A stretch of DNA of 64,000 bases from Cupriavidus basilensis. GTDB lineage: Bacteria; Pseudomonadota; Gammaproteobacteria; Burkholderiales; Burkholderiaceae. Positions 17,042 through 24,444 of this stretch are shown here, piece by piece; position 1 is the first letter of the stretch; each line of letters opens with the position of its first letter. Under the pieces are notes generated by a model. That model had not been told where the DNA came from. It did no database searches and worked only from the letters and a program-made list of their open reading frames with translations. A program made the translations under genes and the position numbers. The stretch is taken from assembly GCF_000832305.1 (NCBI RefSeq), contig NZ_CP010536.1, positions 1,798,001-1,862,000 on the forward strand, written 5' to 3'.

Positions 17042-17999
17042 ACGCAAGTTCGGGCCTCAACCGGGTGGGCTCCTTTGCCTGCCACCAATCAGCAAAGCCG
17101 CGGGCTGAAAACGTGGATCGTCGTCCGTTAGGAAAGACCGTAGAAGGCGCATAGCGACAAATCAAATATACAAGCTCCGGCACGCTCCAGACTTGAACGC
17201 CGAGTCGCTGGCATTCGGCTTTTGACTCTTCGCTCAGGCGATACGTCGTGACCAGTACCAACTGCAATGGCGTCAGCATCTGGATGCCAAAACTTCTCCA
17301 GTGACCGCTCTCGCTTCTCTGGATGAGCCAACTACCAACTAACTCCCGTATGTGCGCTGGGTTGATTACTTTCAAGTTATCAGGGTCAGAACCAATCGCG
17401 GCTTTCGACGACGCGACGACCATGACGCGATGGCCGGGTCGAATGACCTTGTCACCAATGAGGCCATCTAGAAATGCGTCCTCAATGTGGATCAGTTGAT
17501 TCCATGCGATGGCGTCTACCCCTTGATCTCCAGAGCCCTTCGTAGCTTCGCCGTAGTGACATGCGGCAGACAAAATGGCAGCGGCCACAACTTCAAGCTT
17601 GTGGCCCTGGTCAAGTTGCAGCAGCTCTCGGCGAATGGCGCGATGCCTCCCTATCCGGGTCAGGAAGTCGGCGGGGTAGTCTGAAGGCAGTCCTTTAAGC
17701 CTCAGGTATGTGGAGATCCCAGAAATAAACGTCCGATTCTGGGGCTTTCTGTGAAAGATGATGAAGGAGGGGACCTCGCCTTTGTCCCGAAGCAATTCGT
17801 CGCGCGCGCAGGTGAGACGGCCGACGGTCACTGCTCCAGTTCCGGTTAAATCTGGGTCGGGAAATACGCCTGCCCGTTGGATTGCATTTAGACCCAAAAC
17901 GTCCCCAAAAAAGTCTTCGATGGACTTTTCCGGCGCATCAAAGTCAAGCGCACAGGCGTGATTAATCACTCGCCGAATATCCGCACTAGTCAAGGTCAT
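17040..17999 (-). CDS. Mrr-like restriction endonuclease family protein
   Basis: 319 residues. The central part resembles the Mrr catalytic fold: Glu136 in LEVVAAAIL, then GSGDQGVD at 155-162 and a hydrophobic strand VMVVASSKA (192-200). The usual (E/Q)-x-K is not clear there, since the residue two before Lys199 is Ser. The next block, LVLVTTYRLSEESKAECQRL with VWSVPELVYLI, matches the end of Mrr domains. The N-terminal 120 residues are unrecognised. The ATG lies 1 base after the stop of the ParB-like gene, so the two are translationally coupled. Nuclease activity is inferred and the active site may be altered. Its position is that of the P2 old/tin genes. Confidence 0.6.
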   Translation of the reverse strand: MTLTSADIRRVINHACALDFDAPEKSIEDFFGDVLGLNAIQRAGVFPDPDLTGTGAVTVGRLTCARDELLRDKGEVPSFIIFHRKPQNRTFISGISTYLRLKGLPSDYPADFLTRIGRHRAIRRELLQLDQGHKLEVVAAAILSAACHYGEATKGSGDQGVDAIAWNQLIHIEDAFLDGLIGDKVIRPGHRVMVVASSKAAIGSDPDNLKVINPAHIRELVGSWLIQRSESGHWRSFGIQMLTPLQLVLVTTYRLSEESKAECQRLGVQVWSVPELVYLICRYAPSTVFPNGRRSTFSARGFADWWQAKEPTRLRPELA

Positions 18000-18000
18000 C

Positions 18001-19317
18001 TTATTCGCCGGACAACGCCTTTATCATGGACAGCATTTTTGTGACCTGCTTGTGCAATTCTAATAGCCTTGCTTCAGTCTCTGGCGAGTCAGTAAGGTCT
18101 TCTGTGGTCGTTCGCTTCAGCGTTCTAGTGAAACTAGCAATCTTCTTGGGTAATGCACCTTCTTTCCGCTCCTCAAACAAAATCTCAGCGGACTTGAAGT
18201 CGCGGTCGAGCAACGACTCCACAATAGTCGGGTCTTCCAATCTGAGCATGTCGCGAAGCCTGCGAACAGCCATTTCGGCTGACAGTTCCGGCACGAGGTC
18301 ATCATCGGTATCCTCACTGCTGGATGATGCGCCTCTAAGTCTGGTAATCAGATAATGGAAAAAGGCATCCTCATTTTCCCGATTTAGATATTGCATCTCA
18401 TCGGCCGACCACTCGAGCCATTGAGATATTACAGGTGCCCGGGCAGCTTCTGCGAATGCGTTGTAGGTAAGCGAGTGCTCAATGGAATTTGCGCGCTCGA
18501 ACTTTACAAAGTCATGATACAAAACGTGGGCTTTAAGATCGCGAAGGACTTCAGCTTTTTTTCGGCCAAATCGCTCGGCGACATCCGATGCACTCCAGCC
18601 CTCATCAAAGATGAGTCTCGACTGGAATTCATACCTGCTTGCTGGCTCCCAGCTCTTGGCACCCATGAGATGCCGCATGCCAATATAAATTTCAGATGCC
18701 CGCCGATATGCCGCTAACTGCTGCGTTGATGTACCAATTACAGATCCCTTTAGAACGAAGCAGGGAAGGGTTTGGAGCGACTCGCGCACAGTTGGGCGCA
18801 GCTTCTGAAGAGTGGGTCCATTCTCCTCGAGAAGTCTGCGTACAGCCGTTACCCGTCTGTTACCTTCAAGGACGAGGAACTTCTCTCCGTCATATCTGGC
18901 GACAATTAGGCGTTCATGCTTCAGAAATCCGTTATTTGCAATTGAGGCTGCCAGCGAGCCGATATCGAATCGGGGATCGCTGTTGATGACGTCGAATAGC
19001 TTCTTCTGGATTGAAGGCTGTCCATAGAGTTTAAGTTCCAAATTCTGGAAAGTTTCACCCACTCGTTCGAGTAACCGGAGGTTATCGGGGTCAAGAAGCA
19101 GTCGCGATGGTTCGATCTCCAGGGAGTCGCCTTCGGGAAGGTCCAGAACGGGCCCTTGGCTGCTTTTGTTTTCCTCTTCTCGAGGGAGGTCTGCTTTGCT
19201 AGTGCGCTTTCGTCCTGTCTTAGCCGTTGGTCTTGACTTCGCAGCTACTTTGGTAGCAGCAGGCGAAGGCCTACGGGTTGTTGCTGCTGTCTTTTTCGCG
19301 GCTGCGCTTGTAGTCAT
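18001..19317 (-). CDS. ParB-like protein: basic tail, ParB/CTPase fold, helix-turn-helix
   Basis: 438 residues from the ATG at 19317; a 44-residue upstream extension is possible but has no better ribosome site. Residues 1-45 are Ala/Lys/Thr/Arg-rich, like a histone-type DNA-binding tail. Residues about 119-162 match the ParB N-terminal domain, ending in LEGNRRVTAVRRL, which holds the GxRRxxA box that binds CTP in ParB. Residues 240-261 (GWSASDVAERFGRKKAEVLR) look like the ParB HTH. The C-terminal half is helical and not recognised. No ParA is adjacent. The gene is visibly more A+T-rich than the phage genes, suggesting separate origin. It is coupled to a downstream Mrr-like gene; its role is unknown. 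Confidence 0.65.
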   Translation of the reverse strand: MTTSAAAKKTAATTRRPSPAATKVAAKSRPTAKTGRKRTSKADLPREEENKSSQGPVLDLPEGDSLEIEPSRLLLDPDNLRLLERVGETFQNLELKLYGQPSIQKKLFDVINSDPRFDIGSLAASIANNGFLKHERLIVARYDGEKFLVLEGNRRVTAVRRLLEENGPTLQKLRPTVRESLQTLPCFVLKGSVIGTSTQQLAAYRRASEIYIGMRHLMGAKSWEPASRYEFQSRLIFDEGWSASDVAERFGRKKAEVLRDLKAHVLYHDFVKFERANSIEHSLTYNAFAEAARAPVISQWLEWSADEMQYLNRENEDAFFHYLITRLRGASSSSEDTDDDLVPELSAEMAVRRLRDMLRLEDPTIVESLLDRDFKSAEILFEERKEGALPKKIASFTRTLKRTTTEDLTDSPETEARLLELHKQVTKMLSMIKALSGE

Positions 19318-19519
19318 TGGAAAACGTTCTCTAAATTTGGGACGGTTACGCCGCACTGTAAAGCTTTTTCGCGATTCCGCCAATTCTATCTTCCTTAGCC
19401 TGCCAAGCCGAAGTTCATCGCCAGAGATGGCCCCGTGCGTACAGTGCACCTGCTATACCCATGCTTCATAGCGCCGATGGCCTTTGTGCCCGTCCTCGCT
19501 GCGCAAAGGGTCCCTGTTC

Positions 19520-19542
19520 GGAATTTCATATCGTGAAATTCC
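19520..19542. promoter_or_regulatory. 23-bp inverted repeat upstream of the ParB-like gene
   Basis: GGAATTTCA-TATCG-TGAAATTCC is a perfect 9-bp inverted repeat with a 5-base centre, about 200 bases upstream of the chosen ParB-like start. It has the form of an operator (or a small hairpin without a T-tract). The TTTCA/TGAAA halves resemble those of parS-type sites, but the full parS consensus is not present. Confidence 0.5.
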
Positions 19543-19746
19543 AAGGGCGTGGCTGATTGCGGTCTCCGCGCGCGGTTGAGACCCCGCCTCGCCGGCCCAC
19601 TTTATCGAGTTCCTTTTCTGCAGGTGCACACAGACCGGTGGCGCCGGCCAGAGCGAGCGGAGCGGTTGAGGACGGATCTCGCCAATTCATGCAGATTTAT
19701 GCGCATAAAGGCACATCGAGCCTGTCAGCCAGGGAGCGAACGGGGC

Positions 19747-20080
19747 GGTTACCGCTGCGCCAGGAAGTTGAGATCCAGGGCCGCCTCCGGAAAAAGGTAA
19801 CTTCGCTAACCGCCCCCGAAAATCGCATCTAAGTACTTGATTTGTAAGGGGTGGATGGTTACCTTCGGAAGGTAATCCGGGGTAACCAAGAAGGTAACCT
19901 ACTTCTAAGTAGTTGATTTTATTGAAGGTCGGGTAAGAGGGAAATTACTCTTCAAGAAGGTAACTAATTACCTCCAGGTTACCCCGAAGTTACCTTCAGC
20001 CAGAAAGCTGGAATCCGTTGTCTGGTAAGGCTTTCCGCGATATTCCGTGCGTCAAGTTACTGAGGTTACCTTTTTCCGGA
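19747..20080. repeat. Array of GGTNACC motifs with flanking 16-bp inverted repeat
   Basis: The hexamer GGTAAC or its complement occurs 9 times in about 325 bases, at 19747, 19796, 19857, 19881, 19893, 19959, 19977, 19989 and 20064. Six are the full palindrome GGTNACC. Some pair up: TTACCTTC-G-GAAGGTAA at 19859-19875 and AGGTAA-CTAA-TTACCT at 19958-19973. A perfect 16-bp inverted repeat TCCGGAAAAAGGTAAC lies at 19786-19801 and, inverted, 20065-20080. A direct repeat CTAAGTASTTGATTT occurs at 19829-19843 and 19905-19919. The block is AT-rich and non-coding. It could be a centromere-like site for the ParB-like protein, an iteron-type origin or a repressor array. Confidence 0.85.
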
Positions 20081-20185
20081 CCCCTGCCCGACTTTAGCGA
20101 AGCTGCCGTTATGTGCATTACCGAACACACCCATCAGACACTCTGATGTCTACTTCGCTAGGTGTTCATGCCTTGGAGAGGCCTC

Positions 20186-20602
20186 ATGGCAACGTCCCGA
20201 TTCTGTTGTCTCTTTGGTGCGGGGCTGCTTTCTGCGTGCTGTACAGTTCAGCCCCAACAGCAACCGATGGTCACAAAGCCCTTGAGTGATGTTCTTAAGC
20301 AGATCAGCACGCAGATTGCAGAGGCCCGCGCGGCTGAATGTGAAAAACATCAGAGGCTTGGCGTCTACCTTAGTGATATCGAACTCACCCTAGGGCTGAC
20401 GGTCGAAGATAAGGTTGCCGGTGGCATCTCGGTCACTTTCCCGGTAATCGGACAGTTGGCACCATCGGGAACGTTTGATAGAAGCAAGACAACAACTGCA
20501 GGCAACACCCTAGTCATCAAATTCGCAAGCATCAAGGCACCAAAATCGGGGGATCCATGCGACCCTAACAGTACGGCCCTGAACAAGTCCGTACTGCAAT
20601 AG
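20186..20602 (+). CDS. Small lipoprotein of unknown function
   Basis: 138 residues from the ATG at 20186, which has GGAGAGG upstream; an ATG 24 bases earlier is less well placed. It begins MATSRFCCLFGAGLLSACC with lipobox LSAC, so an outer or inner membrane lipoprotein. The mature part has an amphipathic stretch LSDVLKQISTQIAEARAAE and a strand-rich part (LGVYLSDIELTLGLTVEDKV). This loosely recalls small domains such as Trypco2, but I do not claim that family. The last Cys residues (GDPCDP) could form a disulfide. It stands alone after the repeat array. Confidence 0.6.
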   Translation: MATSRFCCLFGAGLLSACCTVQPQQQPMVTKPLSDVLKQISTQIAEARAAECEKHQRLGVYLSDIELTLGLTVEDKVAGGISVTFPVIGQLAPSGTFDRSKTTTAGNTLVIKFASIKAPKSGDPCDPNSTALNKSVLQ

Positions 20603-20976
20603 CGCTCAGAACAACTGTGATGATCCTGGACTGTTGCGCTAGGAGCGGGGCGGGCATGTAGAGATCTCATTCGCTCCTCCAGACGCTCAATGTCCGCAAT
20701 GCGGATTTCCCCTTCGGCTCCGCATGCGATACGTAAGTGCTTGATACTTAGTGCTTCACGCTTCCCCTCCCTCGCACCATTTCCAGGGCTTTCCGGTACT
20801 GCCGAAAGCCTTGAAAAACAAGGGCTTACCGGTAATTCGACTCGGTAGGTTCTTTCTGTTTCTGTCTAGTCCTTTCACCCAGTTCACCCAAAATTCACCC
20901 ACGGTCAGGTTGCCCGCCTGAACTGTTGCGCAGGCCTTGGATTAATCCCCGCTGGAGACGTTGAGTTGGATTCGCC
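20603..20976. other. Non-coding gap with TTCACCCA direct repeats and a hairpin
   Basis: No convincing gene. Three copies of TTCACCCA occur at 20874-20881, 20883-20890 and 20894-20901. A hairpin GGCTTTC/GAAAGCC spans 20787-20810, and a short palindrome TCCGC-AAT-GCGGA lies at 20693-20705. The function is not known; it may separate the convergent lipoprotein and SRAP genes. Confidence 0.5.
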
Positions 20977-21633
20977 TCACAATGCTTTTGGGGCACGTGG
21001 CGCAGGCTCCGCATCCATCAACTCCGCCGGGTAGGGCCTCATGAAACTCCGTGCCCGCTCAGTATCCCGGCAACGCAGCCAGTCATCCCACTGCGTCCGC
21101 GGCACGATGACGATCATCCGTTTTTCCTTGCCTGGGGCATGGAAGCGGTTCATCAGCGGGTGCTTGTCCGAGTTGATGGTCAGCATGGTGAAGCTGAACA
21201 ACTCGGCGCCTGCCTCGCTCGGCCACGCCCGCCACAAGCCAGCGATCGCGAAGTCAGGCTGGTCCTTGAGCCAGATGCGCCAGCGCACGGACTTGGGCTT
21301 CTCCTGATCGGGGTCGTAGAAGGGTTCGTAGAAGCTCGTGGCCGGCACCAGGCAGAGCTGGCCCTTCTTCCACGGCCCCGAGAACGACCGCTTCTCGCCG
21401 ACCGTCTCCGATCGCGCGTTGGTGGTGTCAAACTTGGCCACGCCCGGCGGGATGCGGGTCTTGGGTACCATGCCGAACGTGCCCACCAGCGCCTGGCGGC
21501 TGCCTTCGCTGTCGGCCACGATCAGCGGCGCGGCATAGTCCGGCCATGTCTCCGGCGGGTAATCCATCGGCGGCTCGATGCCGTAGACGTCGCGCAGCAA
21601 TTGCCGCTGGACCGGGGCGTAGTTATTGCACAT
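20977..21633 (-). CDS. SOS response-associated peptidase (SRAP; YedK/HMCES family)
   Basis: 218 residues starting MCNNYAPVQRQLLRDVYG. Cys2, exposed after Met removal, is the residue that cross-links to abasic sites in this family. Other conserved parts are FDTTNARSETVGEKRSF with the key Asn, CLVPATSFYEPF with the key Glu, and INSDKHPLMNRFHAP with the key His. SRAP proteins form thiazolidine links to abasic sites in single-stranded DNA. The MCNNY form is common in mobile-element copies, while chromosomal ones are often MCGRF. It is the last gene of a small leftward operon, so it may be phage cargo. Confidence 0.93.
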   Translation of the reverse strand: MCNNYAPVQRQLLRDVYGIEPPMDYPPETWPDYAAPLIVADSEGSRQALVGTFGMVPKTRIPPGVAKFDTTNARSETVGEKRSFSGPWKKGQLCLVPATSFYEPFYDPDQEKPKSVRWRIWLKDQPDFAIAGLWRAWPSEAGAELFSFTMLTINSDKHPLMNRFHAPGKEKRMIVIVPRTQWDDWLRCRDTERARSFMRPYPAELMDAEPAPRAPKAL

Positions 21634-21648
21634 CGCTCTTGACTCACG

Positions 21649-21789
21649 CTATGCGCGCCGAAATAGTCCCTCTGCGCCTGGAGGGCGGCGTTGTCGGCCG
21701 TTGCTTGTAATAACTCTTGCTAGGGACGACATCCCTTTAGCCATCTCAATGGCTGCTTTTGCGAGTGTGAATGCTGCAACTACGTCCAC
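21649..21789 (-). CDS. Small hypothetical protein (46 aa)
   Basis: A GTG start at 21789 is preceded by AGGAGG at 5 bases, an ideal ribosome site. The 46-residue product begins (M)DVVAAFTLAKAAIEMAKGMS, a probable amphipathic helix, and ends basic (LFRRA). It fits tightly between an 86-residue gene (26 bases) and the SRAP gene (15 bases) on the same strand. No family recognised. Confidence 0.5.
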   Translation of the reverse strand: MDVVAAFTLAKAAIEMAKGMSSLARVITSNGRQRRPPGAEGLFRRA

Positions 21790-21815
21790 GGTGCCTCCTG
21801 TTGGCGCCGCGTGCG

Positions 21816-22076
21816 CTATCCGCCGCGGTTCTGGGTGCGCTGTCGAGTGTAAACGCTCTGCATGGCTGGTCCGAAGAACTCTTCTTCCCAAGCCTCCCGT
21901 TCCTCGATGCAGGGTTCGCCACGGATCTCGGCCCGAAAAGTCTCTAGGATCTGCGCGTGCGACATGTGGCAGCCCCCGCCGTATGCTTTCTGCAACTTGT
22001 TGGCGCGCAGCTCGGCGGCCGTGCGCTTCGGATACAGGCACCGGCCGTCCGGGCCGATAGGGAACTCGGGTGCCAT
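21816..22076 (-). CDS. Small hypothetical protein (86 aa)
   Basis: The start MAPEFPIGPDGRCLYPKRTA is chosen from a longer open frame because the upstream part overlaps the next gene. It contains ELRANKLQKAYGGGCHMSHA and an acidic C-terminal part (EEREAWEEEFFG). Small Cys/His-containing proteins of this kind occur in phages, but no family is recognised. It follows the 98-residue gene by 5 bases, so it is probably cotranscribed. Confidence 0.55.
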   Translation of the reverse strand: MAPEFPIGPDGRCLYPKRTAAELRANKLQKAYGGGCHMSHAQILETFRAEIRGEPCIEEREAWEEEFFGPAMQSVYTRQRTQNRGG

Positions 22077-22081
22077 GGCGG

Positions 22082-22378
22082 TCACTTCGCCACGCGCGGC
22101 AGTAAACGCTTGGCCTTTTCCGCAACGCGTTGATGCTTGTCCTGTGCTTCCGCCCAGCTTGACGACGTGAAAATCTTGTCGACGCTGTGTGCAATCAAGT
22201 GGGTCAGGAATACCGGCGTGTCCCATGGACAGAAGCGAGTCCAGATGTGGGCATCCTGATCCGGCAGATCCGTCCGCAGGATGAAGCGTCTGAACCATCC
22301 CCTCAGGAAGTCCAGGTGGAAATCTGGCACAAGTTCCTCCACTGGCTGTCCGGACGGGCCAAGAATGAATGGCCGCAT
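22082..22378 (-). CDS. Hypothetical protein (98 aa)
   Basis: Starts MRPFILGPSGQPVEELVPDF and continues with FLRGWFRRFILRTDLPDQDA, a sequence that reads as a real soluble protein, unlike the low-complexity 108-residue extension upstream in the same frame. It is the first gene of the small operon running to SRAP. No known family. The start is not fixed by a strong ribosome site. Confidence 0.5.
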   Translation of the reverse strand: MRPFILGPSGQPVEELVPDFHLDFLRGWFRRFILRTDLPDQDAHIWTRFCPWDTPVFLTHLIAHSVDKIFTSSSWAEAQDKHQRVAEKAKRLLPRVAK

Positions 22379-22600
22379 GCGGAACCGGTCGCCGTCGAGA
22401 AGCGGCCGCCAGTTTCTCGCCTCCCAAAAACGGCGCTGCGGACACCGGGGCTGCGCCCATGAGTGGCTTGACAAGAGGGCGGCAGGCACTAAATTCTTCG
22501 AATAAGACCGCCTTGCGGCGAGGGCATGGGAGGATTTTCTCCGATACCCTCGGTGGAAAGAACCTGCCTTCCCCTTGCCGTTTCGTGCACAAGGCATGCC

Positions 22601-23131
22601 ATGCGAATTTTTTCCGCCTCTGCGCTGGCTCTGACCGGGCTGTTCGCCCTTGAAGGCTGCGCTTCCTACCTTGCCGCAAAGGAATCCGTGTCCGATCTGC
22701 ACCCTGTTGCCGGCATGAGCGGGCGCATGCCGCTGCAGGTGCAGGCGTGCGTTGACCGCACCGGATACGCCGGCCGGGATCTTGGCCGCGAAGCCACCGA
22801 GGCTCTAACTGCAAAGCTTAAGGAAGCCGCCGGGTTCGAACTGGAGCCCGACGGGCGTTACGTGTTGACCTGCGATATTTCAGCCTTTGAGGAAGGCAGC
22901 GCCTTCAAACGCTGGCTGTTGCCAAGTTGGGGCACCACCTCCGGGCAGGTTGCCGTGATGATCACGGATTCCGCTACAGGAGAAACGATTGCTCTGGTCC
23001 GCGGCCGGGCCACAGTGCAGGCGGGCGGATTATATTCGGTCGGCGCGGACAAGATAATCCTGGCCTCTGCGATTGACGATGTTGTGAGGCAACTGCGCCT
23101 GCTGGCTCCCGATTTTGTACCGGGCAAGTGA
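22601..23131 (+). CDS. DUF4410-type lipoprotein
   Basis: 176 residues from MRIFSASALALTGLFALEGC, a signal peptide with lipobox LEGC; an upstream in-frame extension of 25 residues is rejected because the signal would be internal. The mature part has GFELEPDGRYVLTCDISAFE and ATGETIALVRGRATVQAGGL, with the DUF4410 pattern of a strand-rich envelope lipoprotein. First gene of a four-gene envelope operon with three BamE-like paralogues. Confidence 0.75.
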   Translation: MRIFSASALALTGLFALEGCASYLAAKESVSDLHPVAGMSGRMPLQVQACVDRTGYAGRDLGREATEALTAKLKEAAGFELEPDGRYVLTCDISAFEEGSAFKRWLLPSWGTTSGQVAVMITDSATGETIALVRGRATVQAGGLYSVGADKIILASAIDDVVRQLRLLAPDFVPGK

Positions 23132-23158
23132 ATGCACCTTTTAAGAGGAAGGATAGCG

Positions 23159-23581
23159 ATGACCCGCATCAAAGCGCGCCTGGTGCTGACCGCCGGATTA
23201 TTACTAGGCATCGCACTGCAGGCCTCGCCTGTGCAGGCGCAGACCGCTACGACCGGTGTGTTTCCCAACGCCACGCTGATTGAGAAGCAACTGCGGCGCG
23301 GCATTTCGACCAAGGCGGATGTGCAGCGGCTGCTCGGCGTGCCGAACGGCACTGGTCGCAGCGAGATGGCGCGCTTGGCCGCGAGCGGCGCACTGGCGCT
23401 GGGCGCCGGGCCGCGCGAGATCTGGTACTACGACGATATCGAAGTCACGGACACGAAGTCGGGCGATGGTGCAGTCATCATGAAGGAGCGCCAGCAGATC
23501 CTCCTTGTCTTCTTCAAAGCAGACATCTTCGACGGCTATCTCTGGAGTTCAAATGCGCTCACGTCGACGGCTGATCGATGA
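23159..23581 (+). CDS. BamE/SmpA-like envelope protein, paralogue 1
   Basis: 140 residues from MTRIKARLVLTAGLLLGIAL; GAGGAAGGA is upstream. It has a cleavable signal peptide (ASPVQAQ) without a lipobox, unlike the next two. The core has IEKQLRRGISTKADVQRLLG followed by GVPNGTGRS, the BamE-like LG.P..G pattern, and ends ILLVFFKADIFDGYLWSS. The BamE fold serves in outer-membrane assembly or as a general protein-binding domain. The 3' end overlaps the next gene by 29 bases. Confidence 0.7.
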   Translation: MTRIKARLVLTAGLLLGIALQASPVQAQTATTGVFPNATLIEKQLRRGISTKADVQRLLGVPNGTGRSEMARLAASGALALGAGPREIWYYDDIEVTDTKSGDGAVIMKERQQILLVFFKADIFDGYLWSSNALTSTADR

Positions 23582-23948
23582 TCTGGCGGGTATCGGCGCA
23601 TTGTGCCGGCTTGCCAGCGGGCTCATGCTGCTGCTCGGGCTTGCCCTCATGGCTGGCTGCGCGACCACCATGAGCTTTGGCTCCATGCCGCGAGTCGAGC
23701 AATTGCCTACGCTGAAGATTGGCATCTCCAGCGCGAACGAAGTCGTTTCCGTGCTTGGCGTGCCGCGTGGCCGCGGGCAGGTCAGGTTTGCTGCCGACCA
23801 ACCCGGACAGCAGGTCTGGCTTTATGAGTACACACAATCCGACGGCAAAAAGGTGAAGCTCAAGATGCTGCTCGTATTTATGGAAGAAGATGTCTACGCG
23901 GGATACATGTGGTTTTCATCCGGACAACTGTTGGAGAGCAAGCAATGA
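23553..23948 (+). CDS. BamE/SmpA-like lipoprotein, paralogue 2
   Basis: 131 residues. The membrane segment MLLLGLALMAGC ends in a lipobox, so it is a lipoprotein after a rather long n-region (MRSRRRLIDDLAG). The core LKIGISSANEVVSVLGVPRG, with RGQVRF, and the C-terminal LLVFMEEDVYAGYMWFSS mirror the neighbours. The start at 23553 has GGAG upstream and lies inside the preceding gene, indicating coupling. Its stop overlaps the next start as ATGA. Confidence 0.7.
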   Translation: MRSRRRLIDDLAGIGALCRLASGLMLLLGLALMAGCATTMSFGSMPRVEQLPTLKIGISSANEVVSVLGVPRGRGQVRFAADQPGQQVWLYEYTQSDGKKVKLKMLLVFMEEDVYAGYMWFSSGQLLESKQ

Positions 23949-24304
23949 GACTGGCCGCAGTGCTTCTGCTTCTGCATCTGACACTGGCGCTTGGCCTGCT
24001 GGCCGGCTGCGGCCCCATCCAGGTGCGCGCAGGGAGCAAGCCCGACGTGACCGCGCTGGGCAGCTCACTGCAGGTCGGCAAATCCACGCAGCAGGGGGTT
24101 CTGGCGACTCTGGGCAGTCCCGCCGGCCGCGGGCGCTCGATGATGCCCTGGCAGGACTCGCCGCGTACCGTGTGGACGTACTACTACGAGGAAGGCGTGA
24201 TTGACCTCGGTGGCAAGAATAGCGATGATCGCCGGATTTTCCTTTTCGTGTTTTTTGATGGGGACCGGTTTGACGGATATCTTTGGTTTTCGAGCCTGAG
24301 GTAG
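23945..24304 (+). CDS. BamE/SmpA-like lipoprotein, paralogue 3
   Basis: 119 residues, with signal MRLAAVLLLLHLTLALGLLAGC and lipobox LAGC. The core LQVGKSTQQGVLATLGSPAG, the DSPRTVWTYYYEEG block and the C-terminal FLFVFFDGDRFDGYLWFSS repeat the pattern of the two preceding genes. An earlier GTG in frame is ignored because it would put residues before the signal peptide. Last gene of the operon; a 140-base gap to the convergent pirin gene shows nothing notable. Confidence 0.72.
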   Translation: MRLAAVLLLLHLTLALGLLAGCGPIQVRAGSKPDVTALGSSLQVGKSTQQGVLATLGSPAGRGRSMMPWQDSPRTVWTYYYEEGVIDLGGKNSDDRRIFLFVFFDGDRFDGYLWFSSLR

Positions 24305-24444
24305 GAACCTGTTATCCGGCCACGCAGGATCAACGTCGGGTTCTTATCGCAAAACAGCCAATTAAAGCTACCAAACCGAGTCTTGCGGAAAACGCGGAAA
24401 CCAGGGGGAATGTCGTCGCGCTCGAGCCCAACGGCACAATGTCT

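Noticed and set aside
19520..19542. A canonical parS site for the ParB-like protein
   Set aside because: The halves resemble parS, but the core TTCCACGTGGAA-type sequence is absent, so I list it only as an inverted repeat.
19747..20080. A CRISPR array
   Set aside because: The repeated units are 6-7 bp, irregularly spaced and in both orientations. There are no repeat-spacer units and no cas genes.
22082..22702. The 206-codon version of the 98-residue hypothetical gene
   Set aside because: The N-terminal half is basic, low-complexity sequence antisense to the DUF4410 promoter and start. Only the part from 22378 reads as protein.
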